DNA of 64,000 nucleotides from an uncultured Bacteroidales bacterium (GTDB lineage Bacteria; Bacteroidota; Bacteroidia; Bacteroidales; FEN-979). The DNA lies in NCBI GenBank assembly GCA_903877385.1, contig CAIRDP010000010.1:102103-166102 (forward strand), read 5' to 3'. The notes beneath the pieces were generated by a model. It searched no databases. It was not told the origin of the DNA and saw only the letters and a list, made by a program, of their open reading frames with translations. The position numbers and the translations under genes were made by a program. Of the stretch, positions 56,363 through 64,000 are shown one piece after another (the stretch's first letter is position 1; each line of letters opens with the position of its first letter).

Positions 56363-57916
56363 ATGGATAATGTAAGCATATTGTGGGTTGACGATGAAAT
56401 TGACCTTTTAAAACCTCATATAATATTTTTAAAGGATAAGGGCTACGATGTTTCAACGGTTAACAGCGGTTATGATGCCCTTGACATGATCAAAACAAAG
56501 GCATTTAATATTGTTTTCCTGGATGAGCAGATGCCGGGTTTATCGGGCATCGAGACCCTGATGAAGCTGAAAGAGCTGCAGCCCGGGCTTCCGGTGGTCA
56601 TGATCACCAAAAGCGAGGAAGAAGCCATCATGGAGGATGCCATCGGCTCAAATATTGCCGATTACCTCATCAAGCCGGTGAAGCCAAACCAGATCCTGCT
56701 TTGCCTGAAGAAGAACCTTGAGAATAAAAAACTGGTAAGCGAGAAGACCAATTTCCAGTACCAGCAGGAATTCCGTAATATCGGGATGGAGATCAGCAAC
56801 CGCCTGAATTTCGAAGAGTGGACCGAGATCTATAAGAAGATCATCTTTTGGGAACTGAAGCTTGAAAAGTCGATGGACGATGGGATGCAGCAAGTGCTTC
56901 AGCTTCAGAAGAACGAGGCGAACCAGGTTTTCAGCCGTTTTGTCGAAAGAAATTATATTGACTGGCTGCATGGCAAAGTGAATCCCAGGCCGGTACAGTC
57001 CCATAATCTCATCAAGGAAAAGGTATTCCCGGCCATGGACGAAAACAAACCGGTTTTTGTGATCCTGGTCGACAATCTCCGTTATGACCAGTGGAAGATC
57101 CTCCAGCCTTTTTTTGAAGAATATTTCAGGGTTGAAAAGGAGGAGATCTATTACAGCATTTTGCCTACTGTGACGCAGTATGCCCGCAATTCATTGTTTG
57201 CAGGGCTTTTGCCCACCGAGATTGAGCGGAAATACCCCAAATACTGGGTTAATGAAGACGAGGAGGGGACCAAGAACAACTTTGAATCGGAGCTGCTGGG
57301 CGAGTTGCTCAAGCGTTATGGAAGGGATGTCAAATATTCCTATTACAAGGTTCTGAACCAGACATACGGGCGTAAACTGGTCGAATTGCTGCCGAACCTG
57401 ATGGTGAACAAGCTGAATTTCATTGTGTATAATTTTGTGGACATGCTTTCGCATGCCCGCACCGAGATGGAGATTATACGGGAGCTTGCCGATGATGAAA
57501 AAGCTTACCGTTCCATTACTCTCAGCTGGTTCCAGCATTCGCCCCTGTATGATATCATCAAATGGCTGGGCGAAAAAGATGTTACATTGATGATTACTAC
57601 CGACCATGGTTCCATCCGTGTCACCAACCCGGTGAAAGTGCTTGGCGACAGGAATACCAATACCAATCTGAGGTATAAGACTGGCAAGGCCCTGAAGTTT
57701 GAAAAGAATGAAGCATTTGAAGTGAGAAATCCGGCCGATGCCTTTTTGCCCAGAGGCAATGTAAGCTCATCCTTTGTTTTCTGCCGCAATTACGATTTCT
57801 TTGCCTATCCCAATAACTTCAATTACTATGTAAACTACTACCGTGACACCTTCCAACATGGTGGGATATCGATGGAGGAGATGCTGGTGCCGTTTATACA
57901 TATGAAGAGAAAATGA
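56363..57916 (+). CDS. porX: PorX, two-component response regulator with PglZ domain
   Basis: Regulator of type IX secretion genes; in Porphyromonas it works with the sensor PorY and the sigma factor SigP. The 517 residues start with a CheY-like receiver (acid pocket D10-D11, phospho-acceptor D54 in VFLDEQMPG, Lys in YLIKPVKPNQ). A helical linker (~125-205) leads to a PglZ/alkaline-phosphatase-like domain (LVDNLRYDQWKILQPF, TQYARNSLFAGLLP, TTDHGSIRVTNP). No DNA-binding domain is present, as expected. It fits with the T9SS cargo gene at 8337. Confidence 0.95.
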   Translation: MDNVSILWVDDEIDLLKPHIIFLKDKGYDVSTVNSGYDALDMIKTKAFNIVFLDEQMPGLSGIETLMKLKELQPGLPVVMITKSEEEAIMEDAIGSNIADYLIKPVKPNQILLCLKKNLENKKLVSEKTNFQYQQEFRNIGMEISNRLNFEEWTEIYKKIIFWELKLEKSMDDGMQQVLQLQKNEANQVFSRFVERNYIDWLHGKVNPRPVQSHNLIKEKVFPAMDENKPVFVILVDNLRYDQWKILQPFFEEYFRVEKEEIYYSILPTVTQYARNSLFAGLLPTEIERKYPKYWVNEDEEGTKNNFESELLGELLKRYGRDVKYSYYKVLNQTYGRKLVELLPNLMVNKLNFIVYNFVDMLSHARTEMEIIRELADDEKAYRSITLSWFQHSPLYDIIKWLGEKDVTLMITTDHGSIRVTNPVKVLGDRNTNTNLRYKTGKALKFEKNEAFEVRNPADAFLPRGNVSSSFVFCRNYDFFAYPNNFNYYVNYYRDTFQHGGISMEEMLVPFIHMKRK

Positions 57917-57935
57917 ATTTCGAATTCAGAACTCT

Positions 57936-58337
57936 ATGACTCTGACCTCTACCCTGCAATCCCTTCCTTCAATTGCAAAGCAGGTACTGGATGCATTTCC
58001 CGATTCCCGGATTTTTGCTCTTTACGGCAGGATGGGGGCGGGGAAGACCACCCTCATTAAAGAACTTTGCCGTGCACTGGATGTGGCGGACGAAGTGCAG
58101 AGTCCCACGTTTTCAATAGTCAATGAGTATAAAACTGCGGATAACGATTCGGTTTACCACTTTGATTTTTACCGCATCAACAAGATAGACGAGGTGTTCG
58201 ATATAGGCTACGAGGACTATGTTTACTCGGGTTCCTATTGTTTTATCGAATGGCCCGAACTGGCCGAGGATCTCCTGCCTGAAGGGACTGTTCGGCTGGA
58301 GATATCCGGGGAAAACGCAAGGGTGATCAGGTTCTGA
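57936..58337 (+). CDS. tsaE: tRNA threonylcarbamoyladenosine ATPase TsaE
   Basis: Small ATPase needed with TsaB, TsaC and TsaD for the t6A modification of tRNAs reading ANN codons. The 133 residues include Walker A LYGRMGAGKTTLIKELC, the conserved SPTFSIVNEYK, HFDFYRINKIDEVFDIGYEDY and FIEWPELAEDLLP. Normal length. It follows porX by 19 bp; porX-tsaE adjacency is common in Bacteroidota. Confidence 0.96.
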   Translation: MTLTSTLQSLPSIAKQVLDAFPDSRIFALYGRMGAGKTTLIKELCRALDVADEVQSPTFSIVNEYKTADNDSVYHFDFYRINKIDEVFDIGYEDYVYSGSYCFIEWPELAEDLLPEGTVRLEISGENARVIRF

Positions 58338-58408
58338 TCTTTTACAGGTTTTCCTTCATGTTGATTTTTCGTCACCCTGCAACGAGTCGGAATTTGACTA
58401 ATGTTCTT

Positions 58409-58416
58409 TAACTTTG
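58409..58416 (+). promoter_or_regulatory. -7 promoter element of the DUF4160/DUF2442 pair
   Basis: TAACTTTG on the plus strand fits TAnnTTTG, 27 bp before the DUF4160 ATG. Confidence 0.45.
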
Positions 58417-58443
58417 CCTATAATCTAAGCAACAACTTGAACG

Positions 58444-58704
58444 ATGCCATATGTTTCTATGTTTTTCGGGATTATTATCAGGATGTTCTTTAGCGAGCAT
58501 AACCCACCACATTTTCATGCTGAATATCAAGGCACTGAAGGAATATTCAATTTCGATGGTCATATGTTACAAGGAAATATTAAATCCGGCAATGCCTTAA
58601 GGCTGATAAAGGAGTGGGCAATTTTAAGGAAAACAGAATTGGAAGAGAACTGGAAAAACATCTCGGAACAAACGAACATTAATAAAATTGAGCCATTACA
58701 TTAA
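58444..58704 (+). CDS. DUF4160 family protein
   Basis: An 86-residue DUF4160 protein: VSMFFGIIIRMFFSEHNPPHFHAEYQG is the family core, with His residues in the HNPPHFHAEY motif. A C-terminal helix follows (ALRLIKEWAILRKTELEENWKNI). DUF4160 and DUF2442 genes form pairs in many bacteria and have been suggested as toxin-antitoxin-like; no activity is established as far as I know. AT-rich compared with tsaE, consistent with horizontal transfer. Confidence 0.85.
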   Translation: MPYVSMFFGIIIRMFFSEHNPPHFHAEYQGTEGIFNFDGHMLQGNIKSGNALRLIKEWAILRKTELEENWKNISEQTNINKIEPLH

Positions 58705-58715
58705 AAAGAATTTTT

Positions 58716-59003
58716 ATGAAAACATCATATATGCCCCGAGTAATCGATGCTAAATATCTGAATGATTACCGTATACATATTGCTTTCAGCAATGGGAAAG
58801 AAGGAAATATTGATTTGAGCCCTTATATCGGGTCAGGTATTTTTGAACAGTTAAAAAACAAGGATTACTTTAAAAAACTATTTGTTGACGGCTGGACCAT
58901 TTCCTGGCCTAATGGCGCTGACATAGCTCCGGAAACACTGTATGAACTGACCGAACAAGCCGGGGATACAGTAAATGAGTCATATAATAAAGGTTCCCAA
59001 TAA
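58716..59003 (+). CDS. DUF2442 family protein
   Basis: A 95-residue DUF2442 protein with the family core YRIHIAFSNGKEGNIDLSPYIGSGIFEQLKN followed by FKKLFVDGWTISWPNGADIAPETLYE. It follows the DUF4160 gene by 11 bp. Small paired genes like these are sometimes mobile; no flanking repeats or transposase are seen. Confidence 0.85.
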   Translation: MKTSYMPRVIDAKYLNDYRIHIAFSNGKEGNIDLSPYIGSGIFEQLKNKDYFKKLFVDGWTISWPNGADIAPETLYELTEQAGDTVNESYNKGSQ

Positions 59004-59020
59004 CATTGTCAACTCAAAGG

Positions 59021-62000
59021 TCAATCCTTTATACACCTCACCGCAAAAGCATTCGACCTATTTGAGTAGTAATCCGACACCGAGAAGTTCTGCAGATTCA
59101 TCCCCTGGGAAAGGGCTTTTATAGCGCCATAAGGATTTGAAGTCCAATAGAGGGTGGCAAATCCCTGGAACTTCCATGTGATGTTGCTGTAAACGATGCC
59201 GCTTTCTTTAGCTCTGAACCCGTTGAATATTGAATCCTGAAGGGGTTTACCGGCCAGGGCCTGCTCCTGGTAAAATGTGAACAGGGTGTTCCATTCGCTT
59301 TGTGTGGGAATATGCCATCCCGGCGGACAAAGTCCTTGGGAGCCGGGCGTATTGGTATATGCCATCAATTCATCCCATTGATACAAGCCTCCGTAAAGAT
59401 TGCAATTTGCCGCAGCATCGTTGTAACAGTATTTTTCATTGATGCAGTTGTCGGTCTGTTCTGTCGTACCTTGCATAGAAGTTCCGTAATTGAGGTTCTT
59501 CTGCATCCAGCATTGTGTGCCGATCTGAACTGTAGGATAGACTTTATTATCCCTGATATCGGTCAGATTCTGGCCGCAGTTGAACGAAGGAGCTGCCTGC
59601 ACGATAATCGTCTTTGTTTTTGAATTTACGCAGGAGAAAGAGTTCTGATAGTAATACATGATGGTTTTTGTTCCAATGCCGGCTGATGAAGGTGTAAATA
59701 CCCCAGCGGATGAATTTACCCCCGGACCTGAATACACACCACCTAACGGTACTCCACCTTTAAGTTTGAAAGCTGCAGCATTGATAGTTGTGATGCTGTC
59801 AAAGCAAAGGGTAAAGGAAACTATTGGAGCAGGTAATGTACTCATCACAATCTTATTGGATGAAGCTGGGTTATTTGTCACACAGGACAGATTGGAAGTG
59901 ATCACGCAGCGGATGCTGTCCCCAGCCAATGGTACATAGGAATAATTGGGAGAATTAGTTCCCTGGTTAGTCCCGTTAACCTTCCATAGATAAGAAGGAG
60001 CCGGGCCTCCGTTAATGGGCGTGGCTGTATAGTTGACAACAGTTCCCGGGCAGAAGGGATTGGGAGTGGCAGTAATTGTAACTCCTGCAGGAAGAGCAGT
60101 ATTGACAATCATTGTCACTGTATTACTTGTTGCCGGATTGTTCTGGGTGCAGGGCAAATTTGAAGTAAGGCTGCAGCTTACCTGATCTCCGTTGGAAGGA
60201 TTATAAGTATATGTTGGAATACTGGTCCCGGCATTGGTACCGTTGACTTTCCACTGGTATTGGGGTGATGTTCCTTCATTAGCAAGTGTTGCTGTAAACG
60301 TTACTGAACTTCCTGAACAGAATGGATTTGCTGATGCAACTATGGAAATACTGACCAGCAGGTTTGGATTGACGGTCATGGTAATGCTGTTACTGGTAGC
60401 TGGATTTCCTGTGGGACAAATGGCATTTGAAGTAAGAACACAGGTAACAATATCGCCATTGGCAGGTATATAGGAATAGGTTGTGCTGTTGATCCCGGCA
60501 TTAGTACAATTGACTTTCCACTGGTAAACTGGCGATGTTCCTTGGTTTGCCGGATATGCAGTGAAGACCACTGTGGCCCCAGCGCAGACCGGGTTTGCAG
60601 TTGGTGAAACAGTAATGCTCACAGGTAAATTGGGGCTAACGGTCATGGCCACTGCATTTGAGGTGGCAGGATTCCCGCTTGCACAGGGAGCATTTGAGGT
60701 AAGAATGCAAATAACCACATCACCGTTTAATGGAACATAAGAATATGCGATATTGTTCGTCCCTGCATTAACTCCATTGACTTTCCACTGGTATACCGGG
60801 GCGCTTCCTTCATTGACAGGAGCTGCAGTAAAAGTAACATTGGTCCCGGCACAGACCGGGTTCTGGGAAGGAGAGACCGTAACATTAACCGGAAGGATAG
60901 GATTTACCACCATGGTTATGGCATTGGAGGTGTCCGGGTTGTTCATAATGCAGGGGGTGATCGAGGAGGTAAGGATGCACCTTACAATATCATTGTTTGC
61001 AGGTGCATAGGTATAATTATCGGCATTTGTACCTGCATTGATTCCGTTAACCTGCCATTGAAAGACTGGATTGCCTCCACCGTTCAAAGGATTTGCCGTA
61101 TATGTAACCTGAGTTTGCTCGCAAACATTGGTTGAAGTACTGCCTATTGTAACATTAACCGCCGGGCTTGAAGTGACCAGGACCGGAAAATCCGATGGAT
61201 TTTGAGCGTAACAACCGTTTACATCGGTGTAGTTAACATAAACGTGCTGGTTACCGGTAGCATTCCAGGTAATCGTTACAGTATTTGTAGTACCTCCTGA
61301 TGTGATTATTCCCCCCGAAGATGTGCTCCACTGATAGTTTGTTTTTCCGGGATCTGTAATATAAACCTTACCGGGTCCTGCACAGGTATTATTCGACCCT
61401 GTAATAACAGGTAAGGGTACCGGGTTTACTGTGAGATACAGAAATGCCGAATCTCCCGAATCGCCACATTTATTCAATCCTTTAACCCAAATATTTCCCG
61501 ACGCTGCTGAAGATCCAATATTTACCGTAATACTTGCTGTACCTGAACCTCCTATTATCGAAAACCCAAATGGTAATGTCCAACTATAGGTTACAGCATG
61601 GGTGAGGGTTGGAATCGCATAAATTAGTCCGCTTGAAGATTTGCACACATTAGCGGGTCCTACTATTGGCCCGGCAGTATCTATGGGCCAGCAATCGAGA
61701 AACTTTATTAACATAGCATCCTGGATACCTCCATAAACTGTTTGCCATGCGCCTGCACTAGCTATATTATTTGTTGACTGTGCTCCACCAACCAGGTACA
61801 AAGTATCACCAGGAACATAACGGCAACTCTGGAATCCGTCATTATTATTTCCTCCATAATAGGTCCCCCATTGACGTTGTCCGGCTGTATTGAATTTAGC
61901 AAGGTAACCATTACCAACACCGTTTAAAACCGTCTGATAGGAATCAGGAGTTGAAATATTACCAGATGATTCAGTCCAACCTGCTACAAATATTTCATTA

Positions 62001-63067
62001 TTCCAACCGATTGAACAACCATAAGTTACGTCATAATTATTACCACCATAATAAGTACCCCATAATCGTTGTTGGCCTGAGCTGTCAAATTTTACAATAT
62101 AGCCGTCAGTAGGTCCTCCTCCATATACCGGTTGTTGGCATCCCGGACTTGCTATTCCGTTTGAAGAAGTTGTTCTGCCTACCATAATTATATTTCCTGT
62201 ACTGTCGGAAGTACAATCAAACGCATTATCCGAATTTGACCCCCCGTAATAGGTGGCCCATATTCGTTGGCCCCCGTTGGTGAATTTTACTAAAAAAGCA
62301 TCATCTCCTCCTCCTCCATAGTTTGTCTGAAAAGCTCCCGGACTTGCAATATTATTATGTGATGGTGTTCCCCCAGGGATATATATATTTCCGGAATTAT
62401 CGACTGTACACTGACCGGGTCCATCATTACCTTCACCCCCAAAATAAGTCCCCCATTGCCTTACTCCATTGCTATCAAACTTGGCAAGAAAAATATCAGT
62501 GCTAGTGTTATATCGATTAGGTTGATAAGACCCTGTTGTGGAAATGCCTGTATCGGAAGCGGTTTGTCCTGTTAAAAATACATATCCGTTCTTATCGATA
62601 GTGATATAAGGGATATTGTCGGTCTGTGCTCCACCGTAATATGTTCCCCAAGTCCTGTAACCGGTCTCGTTGAACTTTTCAAGATAACAATCTGAAATTC
62701 CTCCGCCATAAACAGTCTGATGTGCTCCCGGAGAGGCAATTCCGGAAATTGAGTGAGTTTCGCCAGAAAAATATATGTTACCGCTGTTATCAACGATGCA
62801 TGAAGACACACTTTCCGTGCCTTGTCCAAAGTAAGTTCCCCATAATCGCTGTCCGGCAGAATTGAACTTTGCCAGGAAGCCATTAGAATTACCAGCTAAT
62901 GTATCCTGAAATGCTCCGGTACTTGCAATATTGTTAGTTGACTGTGTTAATCCTACTAGAAAAACATTTCCGTTTTTATCTACTGAACATTGACCTCCAA
63001 CATCATTACCCGTGCCACCATAATAGGTACCCCAAAGCCTGATTGAAGTAGGATCTATGACCAACAC
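59021..63067 (-). CDS. giant secreted beta-propeller/Ig-like/FISUMP protein, 3' part of a frameshifted gene
   Basis: A 1348-codon frame that continues the 63094-63840 gene in another reading frame; its GTG at 63067 is probably not a natural start. It contains about seven SBBP-type blades of ~59 residues (R.WGTYYGG...NIY..G.T.S). Two PKD/Ig-like units follow (TYSWTLPFGFSIIGGSG), then five Ig-like repeats of ~80 residues (NPVCAGTNVTFTA...YQWKVNGVNAGTN). A C-terminal FISUMP domain ends it (VYPTVQIGTQCWMQKNLNYG, CPPGWHIPTQSEWNTLF, FAVRCIKD). Probably a surface adhesin or cargo. No clear T9SS C-terminal domain is seen. The propeller half is more AT-rich than the Ig half. Confidence 0.85.
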   Translation of the reverse strand: MLVIDPTSIRLWGTYYGGTGNDVGGQCSVDKNGNVFLVGLTQSTNNIASTGAFQDTLAGNSNGFLAKFNSAGQRLWGTYFGQGTESVSSCIVDNSGNIYFSGETHSISGIASPGAHQTVYGGGISDCYLEKFNETGYRTWGTYYGGAQTDNIPYITIDKNGYVFLTGQTASDTGISTTGSYQPNRYNTSTDIFLAKFDSNGVRQWGTYFGGEGNDGPGQCTVDNSGNIYIPGGTPSHNNIASPGAFQTNYGGGGDDAFLVKFTNGGQRIWATYYGGSNSDNAFDCTSDSTGNIIMVGRTTSSNGIASPGCQQPVYGGGPTDGYIVKFDSSGQQRLWGTYYGGNNYDVTYGCSIGWNNEIFVAGWTESSGNISTPDSYQTVLNGVGNGYLAKFNTAGQRQWGTYYGGNNNDGFQSCRYVPGDTLYLVGGAQSTNNIASAGAWQTVYGGIQDAMLIKFLDCWPIDTAGPIVGPANVCKSSSGLIYAIPTLTHAVTYSWTLPFGFSIIGGSGTASITVNIGSSAASGNIWVKGLNKCGDSGDSAFLYLTVNPVPLPVITGSNNTCAGPGKVYITDPGKTNYQWSTSSGGIITSGGTTNTVTITWNATGNQHVYVNYTDVNGCYAQNPSDFPVLVTSSPAVNVTIGSTSTNVCEQTQVTYTANPLNGGGNPVFQWQVNGINAGTNADNYTYAPANNDIVRCILTSSITPCIMNNPDTSNAITMVVNPILPVNVTVSPSQNPVCAGTNVTFTAAPVNEGSAPVYQWKVNGVNAGTNNIAYSYVPLNGDVVICILTSNAPCASGNPATSNAVAMTVSPNLPVSITVSPTANPVCAGATVVFTAYPANQGTSPVYQWKVNCTNAGINSTTYSYIPANGDIVTCVLTSNAICPTGNPATSNSITMTVNPNLLVSISIVASANPFCSGSSVTFTATLANEGTSPQYQWKVNGTNAGTSIPTYTYNPSNGDQVSCSLTSNLPCTQNNPATSNTVTMIVNTALPAGVTITATPNPFCPGTVVNYTATPINGGPAPSYLWKVNGTNQGTNSPNYSYVPLAGDSIRCVITSNLSCVTNNPASSNKIVMSTLPAPIVSFTLCFDSITTINAAAFKLKGGVPLGGVYSGPGVNSSAGVFTPSSAGIGTKTIMYYYQNSFSCVNSKTKTIIVQAAPSFNCGQNLTDIRDNKVYPTVQIGTQCWMQKNLNYGTSMQGTTEQTDNCINEKYCYNDAAANCNLYGGLYQWDELMAYTNTPGSQGLCPPGWHIPTQSEWNTLFTFYQEQALAGKPLQDSIFNGFRAKESGIVYSNITWKFQGFATLYWTSNPYGAIKALSQGMNLQNFSVSDYYSNRSNAFAVRCIKD

Positions 63068-63093
63068 TGATTGTTTCGGAATGGATTTGTCAA

Positions 63094-63103
63094 CTAAAAA
63101 ACC
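63094..63103 (-). other. frameshift site at a T6 run
   Basis: On the minus strand the bases read GGTTTTTTAG. With six T the frame stops at TAG. With seven T, or with a -1 slip of the ribosome on TTT, it reads on through LVDKSIPKQSV into the propeller. Confidence 0.85.
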
Positions 63104-63840
63104 ATAAATCTCTTCTGCTTTTTTCTAAATTCTGCCTTTATTTCAATTCTTGAATTATTATAGATGTAATAGCTTTCCGGGATTAGTTCCTCAACATCCC
63201 CGAATCTTGTACCGAATTTCAAGGTATCATGTATTAAAGAAATATGATCAGGCCCCTCTATCTTTAATCGGATATCATTGATATCGGCACCCGGGTGGAT
63301 GATAAAATTATATTTATAGTTATGAGACTTATCCGTGAAGAAGTCCAGATCAATTCCCGGATAAATGTTCTGGTAAGTTATTTTGCAGAATTGCCTGACA
63401 TTTTTAATTCCTTCAGGCGGGGCAACCGATGTGAAATAATTTAAATAATCCGGCAATGGTTCAGATGGAACGATTGTGCAAGCGGGATCTGCTCCTTCCA
63501 AAGTGATATCAATTCTTTGAAAATTTAATACCGGGATTAGGGAATCTGAATGATGTACACGACTATAAGGATGAGTATTCTGCGATATCATGTGATTTTG
63601 ATTCAGCTTGTATTCAACGGTATACACATCATAACTGAATCCAGTCTTGCGCAATTGCACATTCAACCCAGGATTATTCAGCAAAAACAAGACATCCGGA
63701 TTAGGTTTATAAAGCAAATCGACGATCTGACCTTTGTTTTCGATGAATCCATGACCCGCTCCAGAAAAGGCAAAAGATTTCAATGCCGGAAACATACCGG
63801 TGATCAGAATGAGGAAAACGCTTAGTATATTAAACCTCAT
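63094..63840 (-). CDS. DUF7948-type N-terminal part of the giant secreted protein (frameshifted)
   Basis: A 248-residue frame starting with a signal peptide (MRFNILSVFLILITGMFPALKSFAFSG). It carries the N-terminal domain usually found in front of SBBP propellers: GHGFIENKGQIVD, NNPGLNVQLRKTGFSYDVY, and YLNYFTSVAPPEGIKNVRQFCKITYQNIYPGIDLDF. It ends at FMVF with a TAG at 63094-63096; one base of frameshift at the preceding T6 run joins it exactly to the downstream frame (MVFLVDKSIPKQSVLVIDP). So this is the 5' part of a single gene. Confidence 0.85.
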   Translation of the reverse strand: MRFNILSVFLILITGMFPALKSFAFSGAGHGFIENKGQIVDLLYKPNPDVLFLLNNPGLNVQLRKTGFSYDVYTVEYKLNQNHMISQNTHPYSRVHHSDSLIPVLNFQRIDITLEGADPACTIVPSEPLPDYLNYFTSVAPPEGIKNVRQFCKITYQNIYPGIDLDFFTDKSHNYKYNFIIHPGADINDIRLKIEGPDHISLIHDTLKFGTRFGDVEELIPESYYIYNNSRIEIKAEFRKKQKRFMVF

Positions 63841-63928
63841 AATGTTAAGACAATCCCAAGTATCCTCTCAATAAATGAGGGTAATTCTTTTACCAAAAAA
63901 GATGATGGTATGCCCTATATATGGGGAC

Positions 63929-64000
63929 TCAATGTTGATGGCTTGCCTGGATTCTTTCTCTGACTAATTCGGGCAGATAGAATTCAGCATCACCGTTAAT
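63929..64000 (-). CDS. possible C-terminal fragment of a gene running off the right edge
   Basis: On the minus strand the frame entering at 64000 reads NGDAEFYLPELVRERIQASH and ends in TGA at 63929-63931. It has sensible residues for a protein C-terminus, but 23 codons are too few to be sure. The rest of the 160 bp upstream of the giant gene shows no clear promoter. Confidence 0.3.
   Translation of the reverse strand: MNGDAEFYLPELVRERIQASHQH

Noticed and set aside
63094..63103. Programmed -1 ribosomal frameshift
   Set aside because: The site allows slippage on TTT but lacks an ideal X-XXY-YYZ heptamer and I see no clear downstream stimulatory structure; a base deletion is simpler. Kept only as a possibility in the finding.
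1..64000. tRNA, rRNA, riboswitch, phage or transposase genes
   Set aside because: I looked through the intergenic gaps on both strands and found no cloverleaf, rRNA segment, known riboswitch core, integrase or transposase motif.

Overview
The window looks like a chromosomal segment of an anaerobic or microaerophilic member of the Bacteroidota, probably Bacteroidales-like. Support: many genes are preceded by the Bacteroidota -7 element TAnnTTTG; a fused lpxC/fabZ is present; there is a PorX-type response regulator and a type IX secretion (T9SS) sorting domain; MnmD stands alone; and Bacteroidota families such as DUF6427, DUF4369, TIGR02757 and YCF48-repeat proteins occur. Rubrerythrin, rubredoxin, two 2-oxoacid:ferredoxin oxidoreductases and an oxygen-sensitive glycyl radical enzyme point to anaerobic life. 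The genes are almost all chromosomal housekeeping or metabolism; I see no phage, integrase, transposase, rRNA, tRNA or CRISPR array.

Layout. 1-13.3 kb: a partial secreted protein, 2-oxoglutarate dehydrogenase E1 (sucA), DsbD, a serine hydrolase, tilS, a 14-repeat YCF48/T9SS protein and korBA. 13.3-17.4 kb: repeat-rich spacer, a small ferredoxin, then (minus strand) a toxin-antitoxin pair welded to nudix, DUF4369 and lpxH, and mnmD. 17.4-22 kb: fused branched-chain 2-oxoacid dehydrogenase E1 and a peroxide-defence group (rubrerythrin, rubredoxin, glutathione peroxidase, peroxiredoxin). 22-26 kb: a tandem TIGR02757 pair, one copy truncated, behind a four-gene VOR-type ferredoxin oxidoreductase. 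26-33 kb: a degenerate metallopeptidase-like protein, an aminotransferase, and a three-gene 4-hydroxyphenylacetate decarboxylase operon (hpdB-hpdC-hpdA). 33-37 kb: murL, murD2 and a glucosaminidase. 37-44 kb: glycosyltransferase, purD, DUF6427, rnhB, DUF3352 operon. 44-49 kb: surface polysaccharide genes (flippase, two Wzz-like proteins, O-antigen ligase). 49-56 kb: lipid A genes lpxD, lpxC/fabZ, lpxA, an ABC ATPase, efp and a second lpxD, plus an HD hydrolase. 56-59 kb: porX, tsaE and a DUF4160/DUF2442 pair. 59-64 kb: a giant secreted adhesin-like gene split by a frameshift in a run of six T.

Most notable are: (1) the hpdBCA operon, whose large subunit keeps every residue I recall as diagnostic of p-cresol-forming 4-hydroxyphenylacetate decarboxylase and whose small subunit seems to have exchanged a histidine cluster ligand for cysteine; (2) the murL-murD2 pair, which implies the alternative route for putting D-glutamate into peptidoglycan; (3) several families of short low-complexity repeats in the intergenic gaps, one of which has invaded the signal-peptide region of the glucosaminidase gene; (4) the truncated/intact TIGR02757 tandem and the frameshifted adhesin.
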